A stretch of 64,000 bases of DNA from Streptomyces humicola (GTDB lineage Bacteria > Actinomycetota > Actinomycetes > Streptomycetales > Streptomycetaceae). The translations under genes were made by a program, and so were the position numbers. Shown piece by piece: positions 17,208 through 26,601 of the stretch (the stretch's first letter is position 1; every line of letters starts with the position of its first letter). The DNA lies in contig NZ_JANFNG010000011.1 of the NCBI RefSeq assembly GCF_024436035.1, positions 62,001 through 126,000 of the forward strand, in the 5' to 3' direction. The notes under the pieces are model-generated. The model searched no databases. It was not told the DNA's origin and saw only the letters and a list, made by a program, of their open reading frames with translations.

Positions 17208-19940
17208 TTACGCGTCGCCGCCCGCCGCACCCGGGTCGGCGGCTGCGACGTCGAGCAACTGATAGCGGTCGATCGCCTGCTTGAGCACCGAGCGGTCGAT
17301 CTTGCCCTCCCTGGCGAGCTCGGTGAGCACTCCGAGGACGACCGACTGCGCGTCGATGTGGAAGAAGCGGCGGGCCGCACCGCGCGTGTCGGCGAAGCCG
17401 AAGCCGTCCGCGCCCAGCGACTGCCAGGTGCCCGGCACCCAGCGGGCGATCTGGTCCGGAACCGACCGCATCCAGTCGGAGACGGCCACGAACGGGCCCT
17501 CCGCACCGGACAGCTTGCGCGTGACGTACGGTACGCGCTGCTCCTCCTCCGGGTGGAGCAGGTTGTGCTCCTCGGCGGCGACCGCATCGCGGCGCAGCTC
17601 GTTCCAGGAGGTGGCCGACCAGACGTCGGCGCGCACGTTCCACTCCTCGGCGAGGATCCGCTGGGCCTGGACCGCCCACGGCACGGCGACGCCCGAGGCG
17701 AGGATCTGCGCGGGGATCGCGCCGGCCTCGCCCCCCTTGAGCTTGTACAGGCCCTTGAGGATGCCCTCGACGTCCACGTTCTCCGGCTCGGCCGGGTGTT
17801 GGATCGGCTCGTTGTAGACCGTGAGGTAGTAGAAGACGTCCTCGCTGTCCGGGCCGTACATCCGGCGCAGACCGTCCTTGACGATGTGCGCGATCTCGTA
17901 GCCGTACGCCGGGTCGTAGGCGACGCAGGCCGGGTTGGTCGAGGCGAGCAGCAGCGAGTGCCCGTCGGCGTGCTGCAGACCCTCACCGGTCAGCGTCGTG
18001 CGGCCCGCGGTCGCGCCCAGCACGAAGCCGCGCGCCAGCTGGTCGCCCATCTGCCAGAACTGGTCACCGGTGCGCTGGAACCCGAACATCGAGTAGAAGA
18101 CGTAGACCGGGATCAGCGGCTCGCCGTGCGTGGCGTACGCAGAGCCCGCGGCGATCAAGGAGGCGGTGCAGCCGGCCTCGGTGATGCCGTCGTGCAGCAT
18201 CTGGCCGGTCGGCGACTCCTTGTAGGCGAGCAGCAGCTCGCGGTCGACCGACTCGTAGATCTGCCCCTGCGGGTTGTAGATCTTGGCCGAGGGGAACAGC
18301 GAGTCCATGCCGAAGGTGCGGTACTCGTCGGGTGCGATCGGCACGAAGCGCTTGCCGATCTCCTTGTCCCGCATCAGGTCCTTCAGCAGCCGGACGAACG
18401 CCATCGTGGTGGCGATCTGCTGCTGCCCCGAGCCCTTCTTGACGCCTGCGTACGCCTTGTCGTCCGGCAGGTTCAGCGGCTCGGCGCGCACCACTCGGGT
18501 CGGCACGTAGCCGCCGCACTCCTTGCGGCGGTCGTGCATGTACTGGATCTCCTCGGAGGTCCGGCCCGGGTGGTAGTACGGCGGGACGCCGTCCTCCAGC
18601 TCCTTGTCGGAGATCGGCAGGTGCAGGCGGTCACGGAAACGCTTGAGGTCCTCGACCGTCAGCTTCTTCATCTGGTGGGTCGCGTTGCGGCCCTCGAAGT
18701 TCGGGCCGAGCGTCCAGCCCTTGACGGTCTGGGCGAGGATGACGGTCGGCTGGCCCTTGTGCTCCTTGGCCGCCTTGTAGGCCGCGAAGATCTTCTTGTG
18801 GTCGTGGCCGCCGCGGCCCAGGTGCAGGATCTGGTCGTCGGTCATCCCCTCGACCATCTTGCGCAGCCGCAGATCGCTGCCGAAGAAGTGCTCGCGGATG
18901 TACGCGCCGCTCTCGGTGGCGTACGTCTGGAACTGGCCGTCGGGGGTGGTGTTCAGCTTGTTGACCAACACGCCGTCGCGGTCCTGTGCGAGCAGCGGGT
19001 CCCAGCTGCGGTCCCAGATCAGCTTGATCACGTTCCAGCCGGCGCCGCGGAAGACGGACTCCAGCTCCTGGATGATCTTTCCGTTGCCGCGCACCGGGCC
19101 GTCCAGCCGCTGCAGGTTGCAGTTGACGACGAAGGTGAGGTTGTCCAGTCCCTCGCGCGCCGCCAGCGTCAGCTGGCCCAGCGACTCCGGCTCGTCCATC
19201 TCGCCGTCGCCGAGGAAGGCCCATACGTGCGAATTCGAGGTGTCGCAGATGCCGCGCGCCTGCATGTAGCGGTTCATCCGCGCTTGGTAGATCGCGCCGA
19301 GCGGGCCGAGTCCCATGGAGACCGTCGGGAACTCCCAGAAGTCCGGCATCAGTCGCGGGTGCGGGTAGCTGGACAGTCCGTTGGGAGCCTTGGACTTCTC
19401 CTGGCGGAAGCCGTCGAGCTGCTGCTCGGTGAGGCGGTCGAGGAGGTAGGCACGTGCGTAGATGCCGGGCGATGCGTGGCCCTGGAAGAAGATCTGGTCG
19501 CCGCCGGTGCCGTCGTCCTTGCCCCGGAAGAAGTGGTTGAAGCCCACGTCATAGAGGGAGGCCGAGGAGGCGAAGGTGGCGATGTGGCCGCCGACGCCGA
19601 TCCCGGGCCGCTGGGCGCGTGCCACCATCACGGCCGCGTTCCACCGGGTCGCGTTGAGGATTTTGCGTTCCAGTTCCTCGTTGCCGGGGAAGAACGGCTC
19701 GTCCTTGGTGGCGATGGTGTTGACGTAGTCCGTGCTGCGCATCTCGGGCACGGCGACGCGCTTCTCGCGGGCACGCTCGATGAGGCGGAGCATCAGGTAG
19801 CGGGCGCGCTCACGACCGCGTTCGTCGATAGCGGCATCGAGCGAGTCGAGCCATTCCGCCGTCTCCTCGGGATCAAAGTCCGGGACCTGGCTGGGAAGGC
19901 CGCCAATGATGATCGGGTTGCGATCGGATCCGGAAGCCAC
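17208..19940 (-). CDS. aceE: Pyruvate dehydrogenase E1 component, homodimeric
   Basis: A 910-residue thiamine-diphosphate enzyme that decarboxylates pyruvate and acylates the E2 lipoyl domain, feeding acetyl-CoA to the TCA cycle and fatty acid synthesis. The ThDP/Mg site is visible in [14 protein letters not shown] (GDG...) with [14 protein letters not shown]; early signatures include [20 protein letters not shown] (20 residues). Length matches the AceE-type E1 of Actinobacteria. GTG 19940 is preceded by GAAGGAAC. A long open frame of 972 codons on the opposite strand is a codon-bias shadow. Confidence 0.96.
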   Translation of the reverse strand: MASGSDRNPIIIGGLPSQVPDFDPEETAEWLDSLDAAIDERGRERARYLMLRLIERAREKRVAVPEMRSTDYVNTIATKDEPFFPGNEELERKILNATRWNAAVMVARAQRPGIGVGGHIATFASSASLYDVGFNHFFRGKDDGTGGDQIFFQGHASPGIYARAYLLDRLTEQQLDGFRQEKSKAPNGLSSYPHPRLMPDFWEFPTVSMGLGPLGAIYQARMNRYMQARGICDTSNSHVWAFLGDGEMDEPESLGQLTLAAREGLDNLTFVVNCNLQRLDGPVRGNGKIIQELESVFRGAGWNVIKLIWDRSWDPLLAQDRDGVLVNKLNTTPDGQFQTYATESGAYIREHFFGSDLRLRKMVEGMTDDQILHLGRGGHDHKKIFAAYKAAKEHKGQPTVILAQTVKGWTLGPNFEGRNATHQMKKLTVEDLKRFRDRLHLPISDKELEDGVPPYYHPGRTSEEIQYMHDRRKECGGYVPTRVVRAEPLNLPDDKAYAGVKKGSGQQQIATTMAFVRLLKDLMRDKEIGKRFVPIAPDEYRTFGMDSLFPSAKIYNPQGQIYESVDRELLLAYKESPTGQMLHDGITEAGCTASLIAAGSAYATHGEPLIPVYVFYSMFGFQRTGDQFWQMGDQLARGFVLGATAGRTTLTGEGLQHADGHSLLLASTNPACVAYDPAYGYEIAHIVKDGLRRMYGPDSEDVFYYLTVYNEPIQHPAEPENVDVEGILKGLYKLKGGEAGAIPAQILASGVAVPWAVQAQRILAEEWNVRADVWSATSWNELRRDAVAAEEHNLLHPEEEQRVPYVTRKLSGAEGPFVAVSDWMRSVPDQIARWVPGTWQSLGADGFGFADTRGAARRFFHIDAQSVVLGVLTELAREGKIDRSVLKQAIDRYQLLDVAAADPGAAGGDA

Positions 19941-20543
19941 GCTGTTCCTTCGCTACTAGTTATTGCTCTCTGGGGTCGCGCCGCCTCCATCGTGTACCGC
20001 GGCCGGAGATCCGTCATCTCTACTGCGCGGTAACTGCCATTCCGTGAGACGGTGCGAGCTCCACTGGGCCAGAGGGGCCAAATCACAACCCTACGCCCAG
20101 GTAGGGCCACGACGGACGAGCCCCTCCGTTCGCTTCTGCGCCCCCTCGCAGGCTCCGCGGACGGGCCTGTCGCGCCGGAGGCGCGCCCTTCGATCGCAGC
20201 CTCGGCCGCCCTCCCCCTGCTTCGCGGGGGGACCGCCTTCACCTGCTCGTGTGCGACGCTCGCGCGTCCCGGCGATGCACTTCCGTTCGGCGTAGCGTGG
20301 GGACATGGGCACGTCGGTAGAGGCAAGAGAGCCACAAATCCGGCATAACGTTGTGACCCCGGTCACAGACAGGGAGCGACCCGAAGCGGCGGCGCGGCCC
20401 GATAGACCCAATAGGTCCGATGGTCCCCGTTTCGGCGATCTCCGCAGCCGGGTACTTGCGCGATCCGCCCCGTCCGTGTGGACTACGGCCAACGCCTCGC
20501 GTACGCGCGAGGCCGCAGACATCCCCAAGACAGGAGGCAATCC
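19941..20543. other. Gene-free divergent promoter region between aceE and DUF3052
   Basis: The 603-bp gap should hold both promoters. It contains a 6-bp inverted repeat CCCTAC-6-GTAGGG (20089-20106) about 150 bp upstream of aceE, a cluster of GC hairpins around 20171-20232 (for example CGCGCC-3-GGCGCG), and a Crp-like dyad (listed separately). No convincing coding frame was found. Confidence 0.6.
20352..20367. promoter_or_regulatory. Crp-like dyad
   Basis: TGTGACC (20352-20358), CC, GGTCACA (20361-20367): a perfect 7-bp inverted repeat. It contains GTG-N6-GNCAC, the motif reported for Streptomyces Crp. It lies ~180 bp before DUF3052 and ~410 bp before aceE. Confidence 0.55.
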
Positions 20544-20984
20544 GTGAGCGCGACCGCGGACCACGCGGAGGAGCGGGCCAACCCGGCGAGCCGGTTGGGA
20601 TTCCAGCCCGGACAGGTGGTCCAGGAGCTCGGTTACGACGACGACAGCGACCAGGAGCTGCGTGAGGCCATCGAGGCGCTCACCGGCACCGAGCTTGTCG
20701 ACGAGGATTACGACGACGTGGCCGACGCCGTGGTGCTGTGGTTCCGTGAGGACGACGGCGATCTGGCGGACGCGCTGGTGGACGCCACGACGATGATCGA
20801 CGCCGGTGCCCCGATCTGGCTGATGACGCCGAAGACCGGCCGGGACGGCTACGTCGAGCCGAGTGAGATCGGCGAGGCCGCGAGCACCGCGGGCCTGGCG
20901 CAGACCAGCAGTGTCAACGCGTGCAAGGACTGGTCGGGCAGCCGGCTGATCACCCCGAAGACGGCACGCGCCGGGAAGCGCTGA
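20544..20984 (+). CDS. DUF3052 family protein
   Basis: A 146-residue acidic protein starting at GTG 20544 (VSATADHAEERANPASRLGF) with AGGAGG upstream. The segment RLGFQPGQVVQELGYDDDSD, then DDVADAVVLWFREDDGDLAD and a C-terminal LITPKT box, is typical of DUF3052, an actinobacterial family of unknown function related in position to aceE and AhpE genes in Streptomyces. The paired motifs IWLMTPKTGRDGYVEPSEI and SGSRLITPKTARA suggest an internal repeat. A hairpin terminator follows. Confidence 0.88.
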   Translation: MSATADHAEERANPASRLGFQPGQVVQELGYDDDSDQELREAIEALTGTELVDEDYDDVADAVVLWFREDDGDLADALVDATTMIDAGAPIWLMTPKTGRDGYVEPSEIGEAASTAGLAQTSSVNACKDWSGSRLITPKTARAGKR

Positions 20985-21024
20985 CCGCTTCCGGAGTCGT
21001 ACGTCACCAACCCGTATACGTCTC

Positions 21025-21060
21025 CCGAGCCCCCGACGGCATCCGCCGCCGGGGGCTCGG
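21025..21060 (+). terminator. Hairpin terminator after DUF3052
   Basis: CCGAGCCCCC at 21025-21034 pairs with GGGGGCTCGG at 21051-21060, with further partial pairing inside the loop (GACGGC/GCCGCC). Confidence 0.75.
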
Positions 21061-21130
21061 CGCATGCCGTGGTCCCGCGGGTGAAAGACTGTCGGCGACG
21101 CAACCGCGCTACCCGAAGGGATGTGCCCCC

Positions 21131-21589
21131 ATGGCGATCGAGGCCGGCTCCAAGGCCCCGGATTTCGAGCTGAAGAACCAGCACGGCGAGCTGGTTCGGC
21201 TCTCGGACTTCCGCGGAGAGAAGAACGTCGTCCTGCTCTTCTACCCGTTCGCCTTCACCGGTGTGTGCACCGGTGAGTTGTGCGCGCTCCGCGACGAGCT
21301 GCCCAAGTTCGTCAACGACGACGTGCAGCTGCTCGCCGTCTCCAACGACTCCCCCTTCACCCTGCGCGTCTTTGCCGACCAGGAGGGGCTCGAGTACCCC
21401 CTGCTGTCCGACTTCTGGCCGCACGGCGAGACCAGCCGCGCCTACGGCGTCTTCGACGAGGAGAAGGGCTGCGCGGTGCGTGGCACCTTCGTCATCGACA
21501 AGGAGGGCGTGGTGCGCTGGACGGTCGTCAACGCCCTGTCCGACGCCCGTGACCTGAACGAGTACGTCAAGGCGCTCGGGCAGCTGTGA
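21131..21589 (+). CDS. ahpE: Peroxiredoxin, AhpE type
   Basis: A 152-residue one-Cys peroxiredoxin. The peroxidatic Cys lies in PFAFTGVCTGELCALRDEL (near residue 46) in the PxxxTxxC pattern, with the active-site Arg later at AVRGTFVI. It reduces hydrogen peroxide, organic hydroperoxides and peroxynitrite in the cytosol. ATG 21131 (MAIEAGSKAPDFELKNQHGE) is the family start. It lies after DUF3052 behind a terminator, so it probably has its own promoter. Confidence 0.93.
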   Translation: MAIEAGSKAPDFELKNQHGELVRLSDFRGEKNVVLLFYPFAFTGVCTGELCALRDELPKFVNDDVQLLAVSNDSPFTLRVFADQEGLEYPLLSDFWPHGETSRAYGVFDEEKGCAVRGTFVIDKEGVVRWTVVNALSDARDLNEYVKALGQL

Positions 21590-21681
21590 CGGAGGGGAAC
21601 CCCTCACTAGGATCGGCTCGTTGATCGGAACGGCGGGGGCGCTGGACCTGGCGGTCCCCTCGGAATGACTGGGAGGACCTC

Positions 21682-22257
21682 ATGGGAGTCAGCCTCAGCA
21701 AGGGCGGCAACGTCTCGCTCAGCAAGGCCGCGCCGAACCTGACGTCGGTCCGCGTCGGCCTCGGCTGGGACGCGCGCACCACCACCGGCAGCGACTTCGA
21801 CCTCGACGCGAGCGCGCTGCTCACCACGGCCGACGGCAAGGTCCTCAGCGACCAGTACTTCGTCTTCTACAACAACCTCAAGAGTCCGGACGGCTCCGTC
21901 GAGCACACCGGTGACAACCTCACCGGTGACGGCGAGGGCGACGACGAAGTCATCAATGTCGACCTCGGGTCCGTGGCCGCCGAGGTGGCGAAGATCGTCT
22001 TTCCGGTGTCCATCTACGAGGCGGACAGCCGCTCGCAGACCTTCGGCCAGGTCCGTAACGCGTACATCCGCGTGGTCAACCAGGCGGACAACAGCGAACT
22101 GGCGCGTTACGACCTGTCCGAGGACGCCTCGACGGAGACCGCCATGGTCTTCGGCGAGCTGTACCGCAACGGCGCGGAGTGGAAGTTCCGCGCCATCGGG
22201 CAGGGTTACGCCTCCGGCCTGCGCGGGATCGCGCAGGACTACGGGGTGCACGTCTGA
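21682..22257 (+). CDS. terD: TerD family protein, copy 1
   Basis: A 191-residue calcium-binding TerD/CABP protein starting [20 protein letters not shown]. The family hallmarks are visible: [10 protein letters not shown] for Ca2+ binding, [20 protein letters not shown], and [17 protein letters not shown] at the C-terminus. TerD proteins take part in tellurite, phage and stress resistance; in Streptomyces they affect morphology and calcium response. ATG 21682 follows GGGAGG. A second, very similar copy starts 23 bp after its stop. Confidence 0.94.
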   Translation: MGVSLSKGGNVSLSKAAPNLTSVRVGLGWDARTTTGSDFDLDASALLTTADGKVLSDQYFVFYNNLKSPDGSVEHTGDNLTGDGEGDDEVINVDLGSVAAEVAKIVFPVSIYEADSRSQTFGQVRNAYIRVVNQADNSELARYDLSEDASTETAMVFGELYRNGAEWKFRAIGQGYASGLRGIAQDYGVHV

Positions 22258-22279
22258 ACGACGGGGGAAGGAACAAGTC

Positions 22280-22855
22280 GTGGGTGTCACGCTCGCCAAG
22301 GGCGGCAACGTCTCGCTCAGCAAGGCCGCGCCGAACCTGACGCACGTCATGATCGGCCTCGGTTGGGAGGCCCGGATCACGACGGGCGCCGATTTCGACC
22401 TGGACGCCAGCGCACTGCTGTGCGCGGGCGGACGGGTGCTCGGCAACGAGTACTTCGTTTTCTACAACAACCTCAAGAGCCCCGAGGGCGCCGTTGAGCA
22501 CACCGGTGACGAGCTCGTCGGCGGTACCGGCGGGGACGACGAGACGATCCTGGTCGACCTGACCAGGGTTCCCGAACGTGTCGACAAAATCGTCTTCCCC
22601 GTCTCCATCTACGAGGCGGACAGCCGCTCGCAGACCTTCGGCCAGGTGCGCAACGCCTACATCCGCGTGGTCAACCAGGCGGACAACAGCGAACTGGCGC
22701 GCTACCACCTGTCCGAGGACGCCTCGACCGAGACGGCGATGATATTCGGTGAGCTCTACCGCTACGGCGGCGAGTGGAAGTTCCGAGCGGTGGGGCAGGG
22801 GTACGCCTCGGGCCTGCGTGGCATCGCTCTGGACTTTGGAGTCAATGTTTCGTAA
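22280..22855 (+). CDS. terD: TerD family protein, copy 2
   Basis: A 191-residue paralogue of the preceding gene, starting at GTG 22280 ([20 protein letters not shown]) behind GGAAGGAA. It keeps [10 protein letters not shown] and [20 protein letters not shown]. The stretch from [17 protein letters not shown] to DNSELARY is identical to copy 1 in protein and nearly so in DNA, which suggests a recent duplication or gene conversion, while the N-terminal half has diverged. It probably works with copy 1 and the downstream membrane protein. Confidence 0.94.
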   Translation: MGVTLAKGGNVSLSKAAPNLTHVMIGLGWEARITTGADFDLDASALLCAGGRVLGNEYFVFYNNLKSPEGAVEHTGDELVGGTGGDDETILVDLTRVPERVDKIVFPVSIYEADSRSQTFGQVRNAYIRVVNQADNSELARYHLSEDASTETAMIFGELYRYGGEWKFRAVGQGYASGLRGIALDFGVNVS

Positions 22856-22902
22856 GGAACGTGCGGCTGCCGCGCGTTGGAGCTGCGAGGATTGGATCGC
22901 CT

Positions 22903-24060
22903 GTGCTCGTCAAGACCTTCGGCTGGCCGATGACCGTCACCGTGGCCGGGCTGGCCTTGGCAGGCCTCCTGTGGGGGTGGCAGGGCCTTGCCGTCGTCGC
23001 GATCCTGTCCGTCCTTGAGATCTCGCTCTCCTTCGACAACGCGGTCATCAACGCCGGCATCCTGCGCAGACTGAACGCCTTCTGGCAGAAGGTCTTCCTC
23101 ACCGTCGGCGTGCTGATCGCCGTCTTCGGCATGCGTCTGGTCTTCCCGCTCGCCATCGTCGCCGTCACCGCAAAGATCGGCCCGGTCGAAGCGGTGAACG
23201 TGGCGGTGCACGACCCGGACCGGTACCAGAGCCTGGTCATCGCGGCTCATCCGGCGATCGCTGCGTTCGGCGGGGTCTTCCTGCTGATGATCTTCCTCGA
23301 CTTCGTCCTGGAGGACCGCGACATCGCCTGGCTGGGCTGGCTCGAACGCCCGCTCGCCAGACTCGGCAAGCTCGAAACCCTGTCTGTGGTCGTCGCTCTC
23401 GTCGCCCTCGTCGTGGCCGCCACGACGGTCGGGACCTTCGTGCACAAGACGACGACCGTGCTGCTCGCCGGAGTCGCCGGACTGATCACGTATCTCGTCG
23501 TGGGCGGTGTCTCCGGCTACTTCGAGGGCACTTTGGAGGAGTCGGAAGAAGCGCAGGAGGCTGCTGCGGAAGCCGAGGGAGCGGAGGCGGCCCAGGCGGC
23601 CGAGGCGGCCGAGGGAGCTGCAGGCCGGCGCGGCGAGGCCTCGGCGATCGGCCTCGCAGGCAAGGCAGCGCTGTTCCTGTTCCTCTACCTGGAGGTCATC
23701 GACGCCTCCTTCTCCTTCGACGGCGTCATCGGCGCCTTCGCCATCACCAACCAGATCTTCATGATGGCGCTCGGCCTCGGCATCGGCGCGGTGTACATCC
23801 GCTCGCTCACCGTCTTCCTCGTCCGCAAGGGCACCCTGGACGACTACGTCTACCTGGAGCACGGTGCGCACTACGCCATCGGCGCCCTCGCGCTCATCCT
23901 GCTCGCCACCATCAAGTACGAGATCAACGAGCTCATCACCGGCCTCGTCGGCGTCGTCCTGATCCTCGCGGCGTTCTGGTCGTCGGTGATACGCAACCGC
24001 CGGCTCGGGGAAGGATGCGAGCAGGTGGAGAACGAGGCAGAGATTCCGTCCGGAGTCTGA
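22903..24060 (+). CDS. DUF475 / TerC-like integral membrane protein
   Basis: A 385-residue protein from GTG 22903 (VLVKTFGWPMTVTVAGLALA). It has about nine membrane segments. Two acidic membrane motifs, LEISLSFDNAVINAG and EVIDASFSFDGVIGAFA, are those of the TerC/DUF475 group, where they are thought to bind a metal ion. Between the two halves (~residues 205-245) is a low-complexity Glu/Ala stretch (EESEEAQEAAAEAEGAEAAQ). Family members are linked to metal export and envelope stress. It follows two TerD genes in the same direction with a 47-bp gap, forming a TerD-TerC-type unit. Confidence 0.9.
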   Translation: MLVKTFGWPMTVTVAGLALAGLLWGWQGLAVVAILSVLEISLSFDNAVINAGILRRLNAFWQKVFLTVGVLIAVFGMRLVFPLAIVAVTAKIGPVEAVNVAVHDPDRYQSLVIAAHPAIAAFGGVFLLMIFLDFVLEDRDIAWLGWLERPLARLGKLETLSVVVALVALVVAATTVGTFVHKTTTVLLAGVAGLITYLVVGGVSGYFEGTLEESEEAQEAAAEAEGAEAAQAAEAAEGAAGRRGEASAIGLAGKAALFLFLYLEVIDASFSFDGVIGAFAITNQIFMMALGLGIGAVYIRSLTVFLVRKGTLDDYVYLEHGAHYAIGALALILLATIKYEINELITGLVGVVLILAAFWSSVIRNRRLGEGCEQVENEAEIPSGV

Positions 24061-24092
24061 GCCGGACGAGTCCCAGCAGGGGGGAGGCTGCA

Positions 24093-24839
24093 ATGTGGGA
24101 CCTGTTCCGCGGCAGCGGGGTGTCCCAGTTCGACATGATGGGCACCTCGCACACCATCACGCTCACCAAGCGGCGCCCGATGGTGTCGCTCAACCAGCAG
24201 GGCTCCGCGAACGGAAACCTGCGGGTCAACCTCACCTGGCAGATGCGCACCTCCGACATAGGTGGCGTCGGCGGACGCACCAGTGAGAGCGGCCGCGTCC
24301 GTGACATGCTGCGGCGCCAGTTCAACCTGTTCAACCCCGAGCTCGTCCAGGCGCAGGGCCCCGCCATGGTCAACGTCGACCTTGATCTCGCCTGCATGTA
24401 CGAACTCGCCGACGGCACCAAGGGCGTGGTGCAACCGCTCGGCAACTTCCTCGGCAGTTTCAACGACCCGCCGTACATCCAGCTCAGCGGTGACGACCGC
24501 TTCGGCTCGCCGTCCGGCGAGACCATCTACATCAACCTCGACCACAAGGACCAGTTCCGGCGGCTGCTGGTCTTCGTCTACATCTATGACGGCACGCCGG
24601 CCTTCGACCGCACCCACGGCGTCGTGACCCTCTTTCCCAGCAGTGGCCCGCGCATCGAAATCCCCCTCACCGAGCGTGCCCCGCAGGCCCGTTCCTGCGC
24701 CGTCGTGCTGATGGAGAACCGCAAGGGCGAGCTGACGGTGCGCCGCGAAGTGCGGTACGTCTACGGCTTCCAGTCCGAGCTCGATCGGCTCTACGGCTGG
24801 GGTCTGCAGTGGGGCCGCGGCTACAAGTCGAAGGTATGA
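24093..24839 (+). CDS. TerA-like tellurium resistance protein
   Basis: A 248-residue protein from ATG 24093 (MWDLFRGSGVSQFDMMGTSH), preceded by GGGGGAGG. The Ter-fold strands are recognisable in SLNQQGSANGNLRVNLTW and VNVDLDLACMYELADGTKG, and the calcium-type IQLSGDDRFGSPSGETIYIN. It resembles the TerA or TerD-paralogue proteins that complex with TerD and TerC at the membrane. It lies 32 bp after the DUF475 gene and looks like the last gene of the operon. The exact subfamily name is less certain than membership in the Ter group. Confidence 0.85.
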   Translation: MWDLFRGSGVSQFDMMGTSHTITLTKRRPMVSLNQQGSANGNLRVNLTWQMRTSDIGGVGGRTSESGRVRDMLRRQFNLFNPELVQAQGPAMVNVDLDLACMYELADGTKGVVQPLGNFLGSFNDPPYIQLSGDDRFGSPSGETIYINLDHKDQFRRLLVFVYIYDGTPAFDRTHGVVTLFPSSGPRIEIPLTERAPQARSCAVVLMENRKGELTVRREVRYVYGFQSELDRLYGWGLQWGRGYKSKV

Positions 24840-24849
24840 GGGCCGCGGG

Positions 24850-25632
24850 TCACCGCCTCCGCAGGAACTGCGGTCCCTGCGGAGGCAGGGTGAACGCCGG
24901 CTGCGTCGGCGCCGGAGGCACCGAAGCGGGCTGCGGCCATGCCTGCTGAGCGTAGCCGTACGCCGGATGCGGCGGATAGCCGTAACCGCCCGGCTGGGCG
25001 GCCGCCGCAGCGGGCGGCGGACCGGCACGGTGCGCATCGGCTGCCGCCGTCTGCGGCACCGCCGGGGGCTCGCCCGCGTCGTCGACCGTGATCCCGAACT
25101 CCGTGGCGAGCCCGGCGAGTCCGCTCGCGTACCCCTGGCCCACGGCCCGGAACCGCCAGCCGTCGCCCCTGCGGTACAGCTCCCCGCAGATCAATGCCGT
25201 CACCGCGCCCGTGTCCGGCGTGATCACGAACATCGCGACGGGCTCTGAGTCCTGGCCGGCCGGTGAGGCGTCGTGCAACAGCAGCTTCAGGTCCGGCACG
25301 CGCCCGAAAGGACCGCCGTCGGTCGAGGCGGCGATCACCACCCGGTCCACCGATGGTTCGAGCGCCGCCAGCCCGACCTCGACGCTGTCGGTGAGCGTGC
25401 GTCCGTCGCGGCGCTTGGGGCGGTGCACGACCAGGCCTGAAGGGTGGCGAGGCTGATTGTAGAAGACGAAGTCGTCGTCCGAGCGCACCCGTCCGTCCGC
25501 CGTGAGCAGCAGCGCCGAAACGTCCACGTCGGGCACGCCCGTTCCCGGGCTCCAGCTGAGCACAGCGCGTACCGACTCCGCCTCCACGGGGAGGTTCGCG
25601 CCCTTCACCATCGCGTGCGTCATATCAGCCAT
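24850..25632 (-). CDS. TerD-domain protein with Pro/Ala-rich C-terminal tail
   Basis: A 260-residue protein: a TerD domain (residues ~1-180; [52 protein letters not shown]) followed by ~75 residues rich in Pro, Ala, Gly, Tyr and Gln. The first loop has lost some of the acidic DFDLDAS calcium residues seen in the other TerD copies, so metal binding may be weaker. The tail looks disordered and may tether the protein. It is convergent with the TerA-like gene, 10 bp apart. Start may be ATG 25632 or 25623. Confidence 0.87.
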   Translation of the reverse strand: MADMTHAMVKGANLPVEAESVRAVLSWSPGTGVPDVDVSALLLTADGRVRSDDDFVFYNQPRHPSGLVVHRPKRRDGRTLTDSVEVGLAALEPSVDRVVIAASTDGGPFGRVPDLKLLLHDASPAGQDSEPVAMFVITPDTGAVTALICGELYRRGDGWRFRAVGQGYASGLAGLATEFGITVDDAGEPPAVPQTAAADAHRAGPPPAAAAAQPGGYGYPPHPAYGYAQQAWPQPASVPPAPTQPAFTLPPQGPQFLRRR

Positions 25633-25752
25633 CCTGCCTTCCCATTGTCGCCCTCGGCCATGCAGGGGTTACGTGACCTTCACATCGGCGTGCGTACGAT
25701 GAGGTTCGGGCGATCTTTGTGCGAAGGAGGAGTGAAGGGTGGTGAGCGCCGG

Positions 25753-26601
25753 ATGAGCGGCGAGAGCCGCGGCAGCGTCGCCGGCGTCCCCACGCTGGTG
25801 GCGAGCGACCTCGACCGCACCCTCATCTACTCCTCCGCCGCCCTCGCCCTCGCCATGCCGGACGACCAGGCGCCGCGCCTGACCTGTGTTGAGGTGCGCG
25901 GCGGCAGACCGCTCAGCTACGCCACCGAGCGGGCCGCGCGGCTGCTCGAAGAGATCGCCGCCGAGGCCGAATTCGTGCCCGTCACCACGCGCACCCGCGA
26001 GGAGTACCGCCGCGTCCACCTGCCGGGCCCGCAGCCGCGGTACGCGATATGCGCCAACGGGGGCCACATACTCGTCGGCGGCAGGACCGACCGGGAGTGG
26101 CACCACCACGTGCGCGCCGGCCTCGCCGATTCCTGCGCCCCGCTCGCCGAAGTGCTCGACCATCTCGTGCAGGCCGCCGATACCGCCTGGCTGCACAAGG
26201 CCCGGGTCGCCGAGGACCTGTACGCGTATCTCGTGGTCGATGCCGCACTGCTGCCTGACGGCTGGGTCAAGGAGCTCGAGGAGTGGGCGGACGCCCGCGG
26301 CTGGACGGTCTCACGCCAGGGCCGCAGGATCTACGCCGTGCCGAAACCGCTCACCAAGAGCGCCGCACTCGCCGAGGTGGCGCGACGCACCGGTGCCGCG
26401 CGAGTCCTTGCGGCGGGCGACTCCCTGCTCGACGCGGAACTGCTCCTCGCCGCCGACAAGGGCTGGCGGCCGGGCCACGGCGAACTGGCCGAGGCCGGAT
26501 GGGATGCACCGCACGTCACCGCGCTCGACACAGTCGGGGTCGCCGCGGGCGAGGAGATCCTGCGCCGCATGCTGGAGCGGGTCAGGACCCCGTCAGCCTG
26601 A
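25753..26601 (+). CDS. HAD superfamily hydrolase (Cof/sucrose-phosphatase-like)
   Basis: About 282 residues. HAD motif I is VASDLDRTLIYSS; motif IV is AAGDSLLDAELLLAADKG; the conserved Lys lies in KPLTKSAAL. A cap domain lies between. HAD genes of this kind recur beside ter genes, where they may act in nucleoside or sugar-phosphate chemistry; the substrate here is unknown. ATG 25753 is the best start; in-frame GTG 25732 lies too close to AAGGAGG. The 3' end overlaps the convergent kinase gene by 9 bp. Confidence 0.82.
   Translation: MSGESRGSVAGVPTLVASDLDRTLIYSSAALALAMPDDQAPRLTCVEVRGGRPLSYATERAARLLEEIAAEAEFVPVTTRTREEYRRVHLPGPQPRYAICANGGHILVGGRTDREWHHHVRAGLADSCAPLAEVLDHLVQAADTAWLHKARVAEDLYAYLVVDAALLPDGWVKELEEWADARGWTVSRQGRRIYAVPKPLTKSAALAEVARRTGAARVLAAGDSLLDAELLLAADKGWRPGHGELAEAGWDAPHVTALDTVGVAAGEEILRRMLERVRTPSA

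Noticed and set aside
17115-20033. A 972-codon open frame antisense to aceE.
   Set aside because: It mirrors the highly conserved aceE gene, has no recognisable domain and is typical of the spurious frames produced by GC-rich third positions.
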